Shown one piece after another: positions 8,035-15,796 of a stretch of DNA of 26,581 nt. Source of the DNA: CAZHFA01 sp964534945 (GTDB taxonomy: Bacteria; Bdellovibrionota_C; UBA2361; CAKMMH01). The DNA is taken from the NCBI GenBank assembly GCA_964534945.1, contig CAZHSB010000023.1, forward strand, positions 1 to 26,581. Direction: 5' to 3'. Numbering within the stretch: the stretch's first letter is position 1; each line of letters starts with the position of its first letter. The notes under the pieces are model-generated. The model ran no database searches and was not told where the DNA came from. It saw nothing but the letters and a program-made list of their open reading frames with translations. The position numbers and the translations under genes are program-made.

Positions 8035-8808
8035 TTATTCTTTTGGATAAGTAAAATTTTTAGAATTAAAATTAGGATACTCAACCCAATCTAGATATAA
8101 ACCATAACTTGGAGCAGTTTTCCCCGCAAAAATTCTGTTTTTTTTGGCTAATATTTCTTCGATGCTATCCTTTTCTCCTTTTCCTATAGCTACTAATGTT
8201 CCAACAATATTTCTTACCATTTGTTTTAAAAAACCAGAACCAATAACGCTAAATTTGATAAGATCTGAAGATTTTATTAATGAGACGTCAAATATTTCTT
8301 TTATTGGAGTCTTTGCCGTGCACCCAGAGGCTCTAAAACTAGAAAAATCTTTAGTCCCGATTAAATATTTAGCCTCGTCTTGCATTTTTTCAAAATTAAG
8401 CTCTTTTGCTATATGCCAGACCTTTCCAAAATCTATACAGGGAGGATTTCCCCTATTTAAAATTAAATAGGAATATTGCTTTTTTATACTATCTCTTGTC
8501 GAATGGAAATCATCATTTGCTATATCAATATGAACAATGCTTAGTTCATGTCTTAAAATACTACTTATTGCATAACTAAAAGTTCTAAGATCCATTCCAA
8601 GATCTTCAATGCGAAAATTTACAACTTGCCCCCTTGCATGAACTCCTGCATCTGTTCTACCTGAAGCTATAATATTAGAAATGTCTTGCTTGGTGATAAT
8701 TTTTATAGCACGCCTCATTTCTGAATAAACAGTTTTTAAGTTAGGCTGTGCTTGCCAACCATGAAAATAGCTTCCATTATATTCGACAACAAGACGTATA
8801 TTTTGCAT
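8035..8808 (-). CDS. truA: tRNA pseudouridine(38-40) synthase TruA
   Basis: Converts uridines 38-40 in the anticodon stem-loop of many tRNAs to pseudouridine. The N-terminus RLVVEYNGSYFHGWQAQP and the catalytic block ASGRTDAGVHARGQVVNF, with nucleophile Asp53, are textbook TruA. The second half keeps DFSSFRASGC and the GSGFLKQMVRNIVGTLVAIGKG segment. Length 257 is typical. The start lies 15 bases after the asd stop on the same strand, and the pair is probably one operon. Nothing is unusual. Confidence 0.97.
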   Translation of the reverse strand: MQNIRLVVEYNGSYFHGWQAQPNLKTVYSEMRRAIKIITKQDISNIIASGRTDAGVHARGQVVNFRIEDLGMDLRTFSYAISSILRHELSIVHIDIANDDFHSTRDSIKKQYSYLILNRGNPPCIDFGKVWHIAKELNFEKMQDEAKYLIGTKDFSSFRASGCTAKTPIKEIFDVSLIKSSDLIKFSVIGSGFLKQMVRNIVGTLVAIGKGEKDSIEEILAKKNRIFAGKTAPSYGLYLDWVEYPNFNSKNFTYPKE

Positions 8809-8823
8809 CTTAGTAAAAATAAA

Positions 8824-9828
8824 TTACATATTTTCTAATAATTTTTGAGCGATTTGAACTGCGTTTAATGCAGCACCTTTTCTTACGTTATCAGAAACCA
8901 CCCATAAATTAAGACCAAAAGGAACAGAATTATCCCTTCTAATTCTTCCTACATGGATTTCATCTCCTCCAGCCGTATCAATTTGCATTGGATAAGTATT
9001 GATATCAGGGTATGTAACAACTCCTTTAACTTTTGATAATTCTTTATTTAATTTTTCTATGTTAATTTCTTTTTGTATTTCTACATTTATACTTTCTGCA
9101 TGAGAGAAAAACACAGGGACTCTTACTGCGGTAGCGGTCATTAAAAGTTTTGGTAAATTTAAAATTTTTCTTGTTTCATTTATCATCTTATATTCTTCTT
9201 TTGTATAGCCGTCTTCTAAAATAGAATCAATTTGTGGAATACAATTAAAGGCAATTTGATGTAAAAAAGCTTCAATTTCTAATGGCTTTTGATTAAAAAT
9301 TGCAAGGGTTTGACTCCAAAGCTCATCAAGTGCAGCCTTTCCTGCGCCAGAAACTGATTGATAAGTAGAAACAACTACACGTTTTAATCCAGCCATTTTA
9401 TCGATAGTATCTAAAATAGGAATCATTTGAATTGTAGAACAATTTGGATTAGCAATAATTTTATCATCTTTTTTTATATCATCGAAATTAACTTCTGGAA
9501 CAACTAAAGGAACATCTTTGTTCATTCTAAAAAAACTAGAATTATCAATACAAATAACTCCTTTTTTACTCGCGATATCAACATATTTTTCTGAAAGATC
9601 CGCGGAGGTCCCAAAAAGTGCAATATCAACTCCATCAAAAGAATTTTCGTCAAGTATTTTTACTTCATAACTTTCGCCACCGACTTCATAAAGTTCCCCT
9701 ACTGAATTTTTAGATGCTAAAAGTTTTATATCTTTAAAAGGAATTTTTAAATCATTTATTACATTTTGCATTTCACTTCCAACAAGCCCTGTAGCTCCAA
9801 CAATTGCCAAGACAGCATCTTTTTTCAT
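8824..9828 (-). CDS. asd: Aspartate-semialdehyde dehydrogenase
   Basis: Reduces aspartyl phosphate to aspartate semialdehyde with NADPH, feeding the diaminopimelate/lysine, methionine and threonine branches. The NADP-binding start is VAIVGATGLVGSEM-like (8-20). The catalytic cysteine is C130 in ANPNCSTIQM. SVSGAGKAALDEL and the C-terminal DEIHVGRIRRD supply the phosphate-binding and catalytic His/Arg residues. Length 334 matches the bacterial enzyme. An AAGGGAA ribosome site precedes the ATG, and a good promoter lies upstream. truA follows in the same operon. dapA, the next enzyme in the pathway, is in another operon of this window. Confidence 0.97.
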   Translation of the reverse strand: MKKDAVLAIVGATGLVGSEMQNVINDLKIPFKDIKLLASKNSVGELYEVGGESYEVKILDENSFDGVDIALFGTSADLSEKYVDIASKKGVICIDNSSFFRMNKDVPLVVPEVNFDDIKKDDKIIANPNCSTIQMIPILDTIDKMAGLKRVVVSTYQSVSGAGKAALDELWSQTLAIFNQKPLEIEAFLHQIAFNCIPQIDSILEDGYTKEEYKMINETRKILNLPKLLMTATAVRVPVFFSHAESINVEIQKEINIEKLNKELSKVKGVVTYPDINTYPMQIDTAGGDEIHVGRIRRDNSVPFGLNLWVVSDNVRKGAALNAVQIAQKLLENM

Positions 9829-9863
9829 AGTAATTCCCTTTTTTTAATAAAAATTTGTTTTTT

Positions 9864-9892
9864 ATCGTATGACATCTCATAATTTTTTTCAA
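9864..9892 (-). promoter_or_regulatory. Putative sigma-70 promoter of asd-truA
   Basis: Read on the minus strand, TTGAAA (9892-9887) and TACGAT (9869-9864) are 17 bases apart. The start point would be near 9857, giving a leader of about 29 bases with the AAGGGAA ribosome site. It is back to back with the glycosyltransferase promoter at 9916-9944. Confidence 0.5.
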
Positions 9893-9915
9893 CGAAATTT
9901 TTACTTATTCTTGTC

Positions 9916-9944
9916 TTGCATACAAATATTTTGTTTTATACAAT
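9916..9944 (+). promoter_or_regulatory. Putative sigma-70 promoter of the glycosyltransferase gene (leaderless)
   Basis: TTGCAT (9916-9921) and TACAAT (9939-9944) have a 17-base spacer. The -10 ends six bases before the ATG at 9951, so the predicted start point is the ATG itself. There is no purine-rich ribosome site anywhere in the preceding 30 bases. Confidence 0.55.
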
Positions 9945-9950
9945 TTAATC

Positions 9951-11252
9951 ATGAATAATTTAAAATTTTCGGTTATTACCCCATCTTTTAATCAGGTTGA
10001 GTTTATAGAACAAACAATTTTATCTGTATTAGATCAAAATTATCCTAATTTTGAGCATATAATCATTGATGGCGAATCTACTGATGGAACAGTTGAAATA
10101 TTAAAAAAATATCCGCATTTAAAGTGGGTTTCAGAAAAAGATAACGGACAAACTGATGCATTAAATAAAGGTTTTAATCTTGCCTCTGGTGATGTAATTG
10201 CATGGATAAATTCTGATGATTGGTATTTTCCTGATACATTTTTAACTGTAGCAAAATACATAAAAGATTTTCCTATAGTATATGGAGATTGTTATATTAC
10301 TGATAAAAAATGTAATGTAACAGAAAAAATTATTAACGTTGAAAAGTCAGTGTTTGATATTTTAAAATACTGGGTTCCCTACTCCATTCCTACACAGCCT
10401 GCTATATTTTTCACTAAACAAGTTTTGTTAGAAAATGTTTTTAAAGAATCATTGGGTAAAAAATCTTTTTTAGACGACTATCTAAATTATTCAATGGATT
10501 TTGAGTGGTGGTTAAGAATTTGGAATAAATATAATAAAAAGAAAATAGATCAAGTTTTTGCTGGCTACAGAATGTATGATGACAATAAAACTGGTCAAGG
10601 CATGGTTCCTTTAGAGCCTGAAATGTCAAAAGTTTTTAGACGATTTGAATCTCGTAAAATTAATTTAGAACAGACTTTTAGTATAGTAATTTCTTTAGAT
10701 AAAAATACAGATTTTGAAAAAGATTTAGTCCCTATTTTGCAAAGCATATATAACACTAATTATAGGGATGTTGAAATTATTATTAACGATACTTCTTTTG
10801 ATAAAAAGTTTAAAAAACATTTTAAATTTTTTATGGATATATCAAAAACACTGTTATTTCCAAGAGAATTTTCCAAGAGAATAAGATATTTCTCTAAAGG
10901 AGACAATGAAGTTGAAAATATAAATTTTTATATAGAACAAATAATTTATAGTAGATATATTCTTTTTCTAGGTGAACCTACTAAAATAAAATCTAATTTT
11001 TTTGAAAGAATGCTAAATGAATTTTTAAATGATAAAAAATCTTTAATTTTATTTTCAGATGAAGATATTCAGTTTAATTCAAACGAACAAATATTATCTT
11101 ATAATTACGAAAACCGTAATTTTATATTAAGAAAACTTAGTTTCATCGATGTCGGACGCTTTAATGATTTCAATAATTATGGACTCTCATTAAAAGAGTA
11201 CTCATTAAAAAATATAAAGAATAATTGGGAAATATCTCTAATGGAGATTTAG
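9951..11252 (+). CDS. Family 2 glycosyltransferase with a second degenerate GT2-like half
   Basis: Transfers a sugar from a nucleotide-sugar donor, probably onto an envelope glycan. The first ~230 residues are a complete GT-A domain: FSVITPSFNQVEFIEQTILS, IIIDGESTDGT with D40 and D45, and the metal/donor motif INSDDW (D89, D90). SMDFEWWLRIW marks the acceptor side. From about residue 242 a second GT-A-like pattern begins: FSIVISLDKN, then VEIIINDTSFD, then ILFSDEDIQF. It lacks a full GT-A ending, so it looks like a truncated or non-catalytic domain. No membrane segment is visible, so it is probably cytoplasmic. The start is well fixed because the first strand begins at residue 6. It is a single-gene unit, convergent with the phosphodiesterase-like gene 30 bases downstream. 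Acceptor and donor are unknown. Confidence 0.85.
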   Translation: MNNLKFSVITPSFNQVEFIEQTILSVLDQNYPNFEHIIIDGESTDGTVEILKKYPHLKWVSEKDNGQTDALNKGFNLASGDVIAWINSDDWYFPDTFLTVAKYIKDFPIVYGDCYITDKKCNVTEKIINVEKSVFDILKYWVPYSIPTQPAIFFTKQVLLENVFKESLGKKSFLDDYLNYSMDFEWWLRIWNKYNKKKIDQVFAGYRMYDDNKTGQGMVPLEPEMSKVFRRFESRKINLEQTFSIVISLDKNTDFEKDLVPILQSIYNTNYRDVEIIINDTSFDKKFKKHFKFFMDISKTLLFPREFSKRIRYFSKGDNEVENINFYIEQIIYSRYILFLGEPTKIKSNFFERMLNEFLNDKKSLILFSDEDIQFNSNEQILSYNYENRNFILRKLSFIDVGRFNDFNNYGLSLKEYSLKNIKNNWEISLMEI

Positions 11253-11282
11253 TCTTTTACCAAACAATATCTCTGAAATACA

Positions 11283-13310
11283 TTAAACTTCAAAGATATT
11301 TTTACCGTCCATATCGCTAGGGGTATTTATTCCATAAAGTGCTAATATTGAAGGTGCTAAGTCAATTATTCTTGGATTTTCGCTTACAAATTTTTTATTT
11401 GTTAAAAGTACCCCAGGAACATGACTTGGATCCATGCAATGATCTGCAGCCCATTTATTTGTTCTATCCTTAAAAATTTCTTTTGGAAATTTTCCTAAAC
11501 AAGCAGAATCTGAGATTCTATAGCCAGAATTATAGCCAACTATTATATCTGGAGCTATTTTTTCAAAAGAGCTGTGGAAAAACCTTTTAGCATCGTATGC
11601 TTTTGTAATAACGCGTTCTCCTGTTTTTGGATCCACAATCTTTTCTAAAGCTAAGATTAAATCATTTTTTATTTTTTCTTCATCTTTCTTTTTTATAGAT
11701 CCATGGATTTCTCTTCCCTCTAGATTCAGGTAAATGCTATTTATTCCCATAGCATATGCTTTCGTCTTTTTCCAATCAACATAATCATAAAATTCACTAT
11801 CATAAAATTTATTCTCATCTGTAACAGCAGTAAATCCATTTTTTACAAGCCATGTACTTAAATTAAATTCCCTATAAAAAGGGGCAAATCCATGATCTGA
11901 CATAACAATAAGAGTAGTGTCTGAATCTACTTTCTTCATTGTCTTCTCAAGGACTTTATCCATTTGTTCGTAATAATAACGCATAGAATTTTTTAGTTTA
12001 TCACTTGCATGTGGATCATATAGGACATGATTTTTATCCATTAGATGTAAAAGCATATGTGAATTCTGATCGATGCTTGTAAAATAAAAGAAAAATACAC
12101 CATCTTTAAAATTGCTAAACTCATAATTAAATAAATCTAAATTTTCTTTTAAAACTTTTTTTCCTTGATTAAAGAATTCATCATAATTAAAAATTCCTGT
12201 TGATAATGCTTTTGTATCTTCAGGAAAGCCTTGTGTATAGAATTTCCCAACTTTTTTTTCTAAAGTCTTTGAATAATCTTTTGGATAACATAGAGGTAAA
12301 GTTGGATCTGCAGGATCAACATTAATTGGAGTCATGTAAATCTGTAAACTAGGCTGCACCTTTTGTACATAAAATTTAACGATGCCCTTTACCGATCCGA
12401 CTACAGGAAAAAGCTCAAAATCTACCGCTATCCAAGGGGACCATTCCCCCTCTTCTAAAATATAAGTTTTATCTTGAATATTTATTTTTACAATTTTATT
12501 TTCAGGATCCTTATCTATTGTAAAATCAACTTTTGAGCTTTCTTTCTTAACCTTAAAGGAGTTATCTGGTCCCTCAATTTCAGTCTTAAAAGTATATGTC
12601 GGAGAAGAAAGTTTTACGATTCTTCCTCCGCTTAATTCACTTATAAGTTTAGGTTCTTCTTCTGCAAATACCGTAAATGTACCATAAGTTCCGAGTAAGT
12701 CTGGTGTCCCCATTCCACTTAATGCAATCGTATCTTTATCGACAACAGGAAAGTTCGCAGGAACTCTAAACATCGTAGATAATACATCTTTATCATGTAA
12801 GTATTTCCAAAAAGGAGTTCCTTGTCTTAAAAGCTCAACTTTTCCAGATTTTAAAGGAATTTTCCAATTACCAACTGTTAAATTGCTTTTAGAATCCGTA
12901 CTTTTTGATGTCGATAAAAATGGCGAAAAAGTTGTCGCGTCTCTATGAACAAAATCAAAAATTCCATGTTTCCCAGGATTCATCCCAGTTATAAAAGATG
13001 CCCATGCAACAGGACTTTGTGGTGGAATAGTAGTACCTAATGGGGAAAAATATTCATTTTCCATCAGCTTCTTGAAATTTGGCATTATCCCCTCTGCTAC
13101 AAATTTTTTAAGAAGTTTTGGATCCATTCCATCAATACCTAAAATTATTACTTTTTGATTTGATGAAGAATGCTTCTTAAAGCCTTTTTTGCTCTTATTG
13201 TTATCTTTAGCAAAGCTTTTTTTTAAAGGAATAGTAGATGCTCCAAGTGTAGCAACGCCAAGAGCAGAAAGCTTTAAAAAGTTTCTTCTACTTTCATTAA
13301 TTTTTTTCAT
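11283..13310 (-). CDS. Tat-exported type I phosphodiesterase / alkaline phosphatase-superfamily enzyme
   Basis: A probable periplasmic phospho- or phosphodiester hydrolase. The N-terminus carries a twin-arginine signal, SRRNFLKLSALG (R8, R9), with likely cleavage after SFA near residue 34, so it is exported folded. The superfamily metal site is seen in ILGIDGMD (D60), in TSIDQNSH near 414, in VMSDHGF near 470, and in a His-rich segment DHCMDPSHVPG near 625. The nucleophile region is TIPPQSPVAWASFITG, where Ser99 lies at the Thr/Ser position of nucleotide pyrophosphatase-like members. A 675-residue length with a beta-rich insert around 200-330 is at the large end. The upstream sulfatase-like gene is 18 bases away with an AAGGAA ribosome site between, so the two form an operon. 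Substrate is unknown. Confidence 0.85.
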   Translation of the reverse strand: MKKINESRRNFLKLSALGVATLGASTIPLKKSFAKDNNKSKKGFKKHSSSNQKVIILGIDGMDPKLLKKFVAEGIMPNFKKLMENEYFSPLGTTIPPQSPVAWASFITGMNPGKHGIFDFVHRDATTFSPFLSTSKSTDSKSNLTVGNWKIPLKSGKVELLRQGTPFWKYLHDKDVLSTMFRVPANFPVVDKDTIALSGMGTPDLLGTYGTFTVFAEEEPKLISELSGGRIVKLSSPTYTFKTEIEGPDNSFKVKKESSKVDFTIDKDPENKIVKINIQDKTYILEEGEWSPWIAVDFELFPVVGSVKGIVKFYVQKVQPSLQIYMTPINVDPADPTLPLCYPKDYSKTLEKKVGKFYTQGFPEDTKALSTGIFNYDEFFNQGKKVLKENLDLFNYEFSNFKDGVFFFYFTSIDQNSHMLLHLMDKNHVLYDPHASDKLKNSMRYYYEQMDKVLEKTMKKVDSDTTLIVMSDHGFAPFYREFNLSTWLVKNGFTAVTDENKFYDSEFYDYVDWKKTKAYAMGINSIYLNLEGREIHGSIKKKDEEKIKNDLILALEKIVDPKTGERVITKAYDAKRFFHSSFEKIAPDIIVGYNSGYRISDSACLGKFPKEIFKDRTNKWAADHCMDPSHVPGVLLTNKKFVSENPRIIDLAPSILALYGINTPSDMDGKNIFEV

Positions 13311-13328
13311 GTTTAATAAATTCCTTTT

Positions 13329-14738
13329 TTATAAATAACCTAGTGCCTTTAGCTCTTTTATTTCTTTTTTGGTTAAATTCTGATCTTCTATTTTATCACT
13401 AAAATCGTCAGTTAGTATATAGTGTAATTTTTTATCATACTTTTTAACAAGCTTTTCCTCATTTTTAGCAATATTATCAAGTTCAAATGGATCTATCGTT
13501 AAATTGTAAAATTCATTTTCTGCTTTTTCATTGTAAATATATTTAGATTTTTTATCTGCGATGGCTTTCACTTTCCCATCTATCCAATCTTGCCTTATCA
13601 TAGCAGTATCTTTAGGTCTTCTTTCTGCAAAAATATACTCCCTAAGTTCGCTATCGGTATCGCCTAAAATGATATTTTTAAAAGAAATTCCGTCTTGGTT
13701 CTTAAGTTGCTCTTCTGAAAGTGGGATTCCTACCAAATCAGAAATTGTCGAAAAAAGATCAACAGAGCTTATGAGCGAATCTCTTTTCTTTGACAAAAAC
13801 TCTTTTGTATTTGACCAAAAAATCAATGGTATTCTTAACTGCTCTTCATAGAGATATTTTCCATGTTCTGCATAATTATGATTTCCTAAGCCCTCTCCAT
13901 GATCAGCAAGCAAGACAATTAAAATTTTACTATCTTTTCGCTCATCTTTTAGGAAATCTAAAAAACTTATAAGCTCTTCATTTACCCAACGAAGCTTTGC
14001 GTCGTATGTTGAAATCTTTGTTAACATATCTTCCTTACTTTCAAAAAAGCTTTCAGGAATATGTTGTTCTTTTGTTAAATAATCATAATATTTAGGATCT
14101 TTTTTTAAAGAATCTACGAACTCAAAATATTTTTCAGGAAGTTTACCTGTTTTTGCCCATTGATGAACATCATAAAGATGAAGCCACAAAAATAACTTAT
14201 CATTTTTATTGGGCGTAGTATCCTCGAACCATGCTTTTACCCTCTCAATATTTTGATTTACAAGTAAAAACCAACCAGCCGAGCCTATTTTTTTTATACG
14301 ATCATAATATTTTTCACCTAATTTATCGAACGATACTTTTCCATCTAAAAACCTTGTAGCGGGAAAACCAATGGTTTTAAATCCATGATTTTCAAAATGC
14401 TTTTTTATATTATAAATATCTTTCGATAATGAATCATGATTTCTTAGCACTTTATGCCTTTGTGGGTAAAGTCCTGTGAACATCGTCGTATGAGATGGTG
14501 CAGTATGAGAAGATGCAGTAAAGGCATTATTAAAGACTACCCCCTCATTATTTAACTTATCTATGAAAGGAGATGTCTCAAAAGGGTATCCATAGCTTTT
14601 AACATGATCTTTTCTCAATGTATCAATAGTAATAAAAACGACTGTATCAAATCTTACCGCTGATTTTCTAAAAAAATAAACCCCTAGACAAAAAACAAGC
14701 AATACAACGACAAAAGTTATAAAAAAAATTCTCTTCAT
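13329..14738 (-). CDS. Membrane-anchored sulfatase-like hydrolase lacking the formylglycine cysteine
   Basis: An alkaline-phosphatase-superfamily enzyme of the sulfatase type. Residues 4-23 are a hydrophobic signal anchor, so the catalytic domain should face the periplasm. Metal ligands are visible in FITIDTLRKDH (D39) and LLADHGEGLGNHNYAEHG (about 278-295). The nucleophile block reads HTAPSHTTMFTG, so the formylglycine position (C/S-x-P-S-R in true sulfatases) is Thr79 and the Arg is His83. It therefore cannot be activated by formylglycine formation and may be a phosphohydrolase or phosphotransferase working with a Thr nucleophile. Length 469 is normal. No Shine-Dalgarno precedes the ATG. 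It is the first gene of an operon with the Tat-exported phosphodiesterase-like gene. Confidence 0.85.
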   Translation of the reverse strand: MKRIFFITFVVVLLVFCLGVYFFRKSAVRFDTVVFITIDTLRKDHVKSYGYPFETSPFIDKLNNEGVVFNNAFTASSHTAPSHTTMFTGLYPQRHKVLRNHDSLSKDIYNIKKHFENHGFKTIGFPATRFLDGKVSFDKLGEKYYDRIKKIGSAGWFLLVNQNIERVKAWFEDTTPNKNDKLFLWLHLYDVHQWAKTGKLPEKYFEFVDSLKKDPKYYDYLTKEQHIPESFFESKEDMLTKISTYDAKLRWVNEELISFLDFLKDERKDSKILIVLLADHGEGLGNHNYAEHGKYLYEEQLRIPLIFWSNTKEFLSKKRDSLISSVDLFSTISDLVGIPLSEEQLKNQDGISFKNIILGDTDSELREYIFAERRPKDTAMIRQDWIDGKVKAIADKKSKYIYNEKAENEFYNLTIDPFELDNIAKNEEKLVKKYDKKLHYILTDDFSDKIEDQNLTKKEIKELKALGYL

Positions 14739-14745
14739 GTATATT

Positions 14746-14773
14746 ATTTTACAATACTTCTAACTAAAAACAA
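14746..14773 (-). promoter_or_regulatory. Putative sigma-70 promoter of the sulfatase-like operon (leaderless)
   Basis: On the minus strand TTGTTT (14773-14768) and TAAAAT (14751-14746) are 16 bases apart. The -10 ends seven bases before the ATG at 14738 and no ribosome site is present, so a leaderless transcript is predicted. Confidence 0.45.
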
Positions 14774-14815
14774 GCTTTTGAAAATCTTATTTTTTTTGTT
14801 TTAAAAACTTGTTTT
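14767..14815. repeat. Inverted repeat AAAACAAG / CTTGTTTT around the sulfatase -35
   Basis: AAAACAAG (14767-14774) and CTTGTTTT (14808-14815) are perfect complements, with 33 bases between them. One arm covers the -35 of the sulfatase-like operon. On the minus strand the downstream arm ends in T5, so it may also serve as a weak terminator for the IclR gene, which stops at 14829. An operator for the neighbouring IclR regulator is equally possible. Confidence 0.35.
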
Positions 14816-14828
14816 ATCAAAAATTAAA

Positions 14829-15629
14829 TTAAATATTTTTTGATATACTAGCAGAAGTCGAAAGTTCCTTTTCAATTGTAGCTTGCAATCTTGGCTTAAA
14901 TGAAGCATTTACACCAAGAGCTTTTGATAATTCATCAGCAAATTGATTAACTTTTGGAGTAATTTGAGAAATATCTGCTCTATATCGAGGTACAAGCACT
15001 TCTATAGCTCCAACAATCCCTCTATGATTTGAAACCAATCTTGAAATTGAGATTACCTCGCTATCCTCTTTTCCCTCATCAACTAAAATATTTGAAGATT
15101 TTAAATCAAGAATTTGCTTTTTAGAAGGGGTTTCGTTTGGAATAATCTCATTTAAAATTGTATCTGAAAGAGATGACAATAATAATTTTCCCACAGAAAT
15201 TTTTTGGGCATCAAATGAAACGCCATATCTTGAAGCGATTTTTACTGTTTTTTGTGATGCGATGCTTATAGGATATTGCACTCTAGAATTTTGTAAAATT
15301 GCCAAGCTCGCGGTTTCTCCCAAGTCTTTTGAAAGTTTTTCTATATAAGGTAAAGAACGTAGAATTAAATCACTTTGTGACAAATAAGATTGCCCAAGCT
15401 CTAAAGTTTTTACGCCAAGAGAATATTCTTCTGTTATAGGATTTTGTTCAACATATCCTCTAAGCTCAAGGGTAGCTAAAATTCTAAAAACATTATTTTT
15501 TTGAAGCCCAAGCTTTGTTGCCAATTCTGTAACACCAACATCACTCCTTGCCTGTGTCAAAGCATCTAAGACATCTAGTGCATGTGAAACTGATTGAATA
15601 ATATAATTTGTCTTTTCTCTTTTAACCAT
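14829..15629 (-). CDS. IclR-family transcriptional regulator
   Basis: A DNA-binding regulator. Residues 12-75 form the IclR winged helix-turn-helix (SVSHALDVLDAL, then VGVTELATKLGLQKNNVFRILATLELRGYVE). Residues about 80-250 are the effector-binding domain, with YIEKLSKDLGETASLAI and the segment around SRLVSNHRGIVGAIEV near the usual ligand pocket. Length 266 is typical. An ATG follows GGGGA at a workable distance. It sits between dapA and the sulfatase-like operon, all on one strand, but has its own promoter with a dyad on the start point, so autoregulation is likely. The effector is unknown. IclR regulators often control carbon or aromatic catabolism, and none is encoded here apart from the adjacent hydrolases, which are the first candidate targets. 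Confidence 0.93.
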   Translation of the reverse strand: MVKREKTNYIIQSVSHALDVLDALTQARSDVGVTELATKLGLQKNNVFRILATLELRGYVEQNPITEEYSLGVKTLELGQSYLSQSDLILRSLPYIEKLSKDLGETASLAILQNSRVQYPISIASQKTVKIASRYGVSFDAQKISVGKLLLSSLSDTILNEIIPNETPSKKQILDLKSSNILVDEGKEDSEVISISRLVSNHRGIVGAIEVLVPRYRADISQITPKVNQFADELSKALGVNASFKPRLQATIEKELSTSASISKNI

Positions 15630-15648
15630 TTTTAAAATCCCCGAAAAT

Positions 15649-15673
15649 ACTTATTAAAAACCAAAAAATAAGT
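15649..15673. repeat. Inverted repeat in the iclR leader
   Basis: ACTTATT (15649-15655) and AATAAGT (15667-15673) are perfect complements with an 11-base loop. They lie in the untranslated leader, about 20-45 bases upstream of the ATG at 15629. The arms share the ACTTAT core with the operator at 15714-15728, so this may be a second binding site or a leader hairpin. Confidence 0.35.
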
Positions 15674-15713
15674 TTTTTTAAAGTAAATATATTTCTCTAT
15701 AATATCCACCTTC

Positions 15714-15728
15714 ATAACTTATAGTTAT
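15714..15728. promoter_or_regulatory. Probable operator dyad at the IclR-gene start point
   Basis: ATAACT-TAT-AGTTAT is a perfect 6+3+6 dyad placed directly downstream of the -10 (15729-15734), covering the predicted start point near 15722. That position blocks transcription when occupied, which fits negative autoregulation by the adjacent IclR protein. A copy of CATAACTTAT also occurs at 15783-15792 beside the dapA stop. Confidence 0.5.
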
Positions 15729-15756
15729 TTTATACCAACAAATCGCTTTTTGACAA
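15729..15756 (-). promoter_or_regulatory. Putative sigma-70 promoter of the IclR regulator gene
   Basis: On the minus strand TTGTCA (15756-15751) and TATAAA (15734-15729) are 16 bases apart, both close to consensus. The leader would be about 93 bases and contains the ACTTATT/AATAAGT inverted repeat. Confidence 0.55.
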
Positions 15757-15796
15757 CAGGGTATTTTTCAATTAATTTTTTCCATAACTTATCAAA

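Noticed and set aside
10441..10629. A 62-codon minus-strand frame inside the glycosyltransferase gene
   Set aside because: Out-of-frame shadow with no start signal or recognisable content.
14790..14799. T8 run after an imperfect AAGCTTTTGAAAATCTT hairpin on the plus strand
   Set aside because: It would terminate plus-strand transcription, but no plus-strand gene lies upstream for several kilobases.
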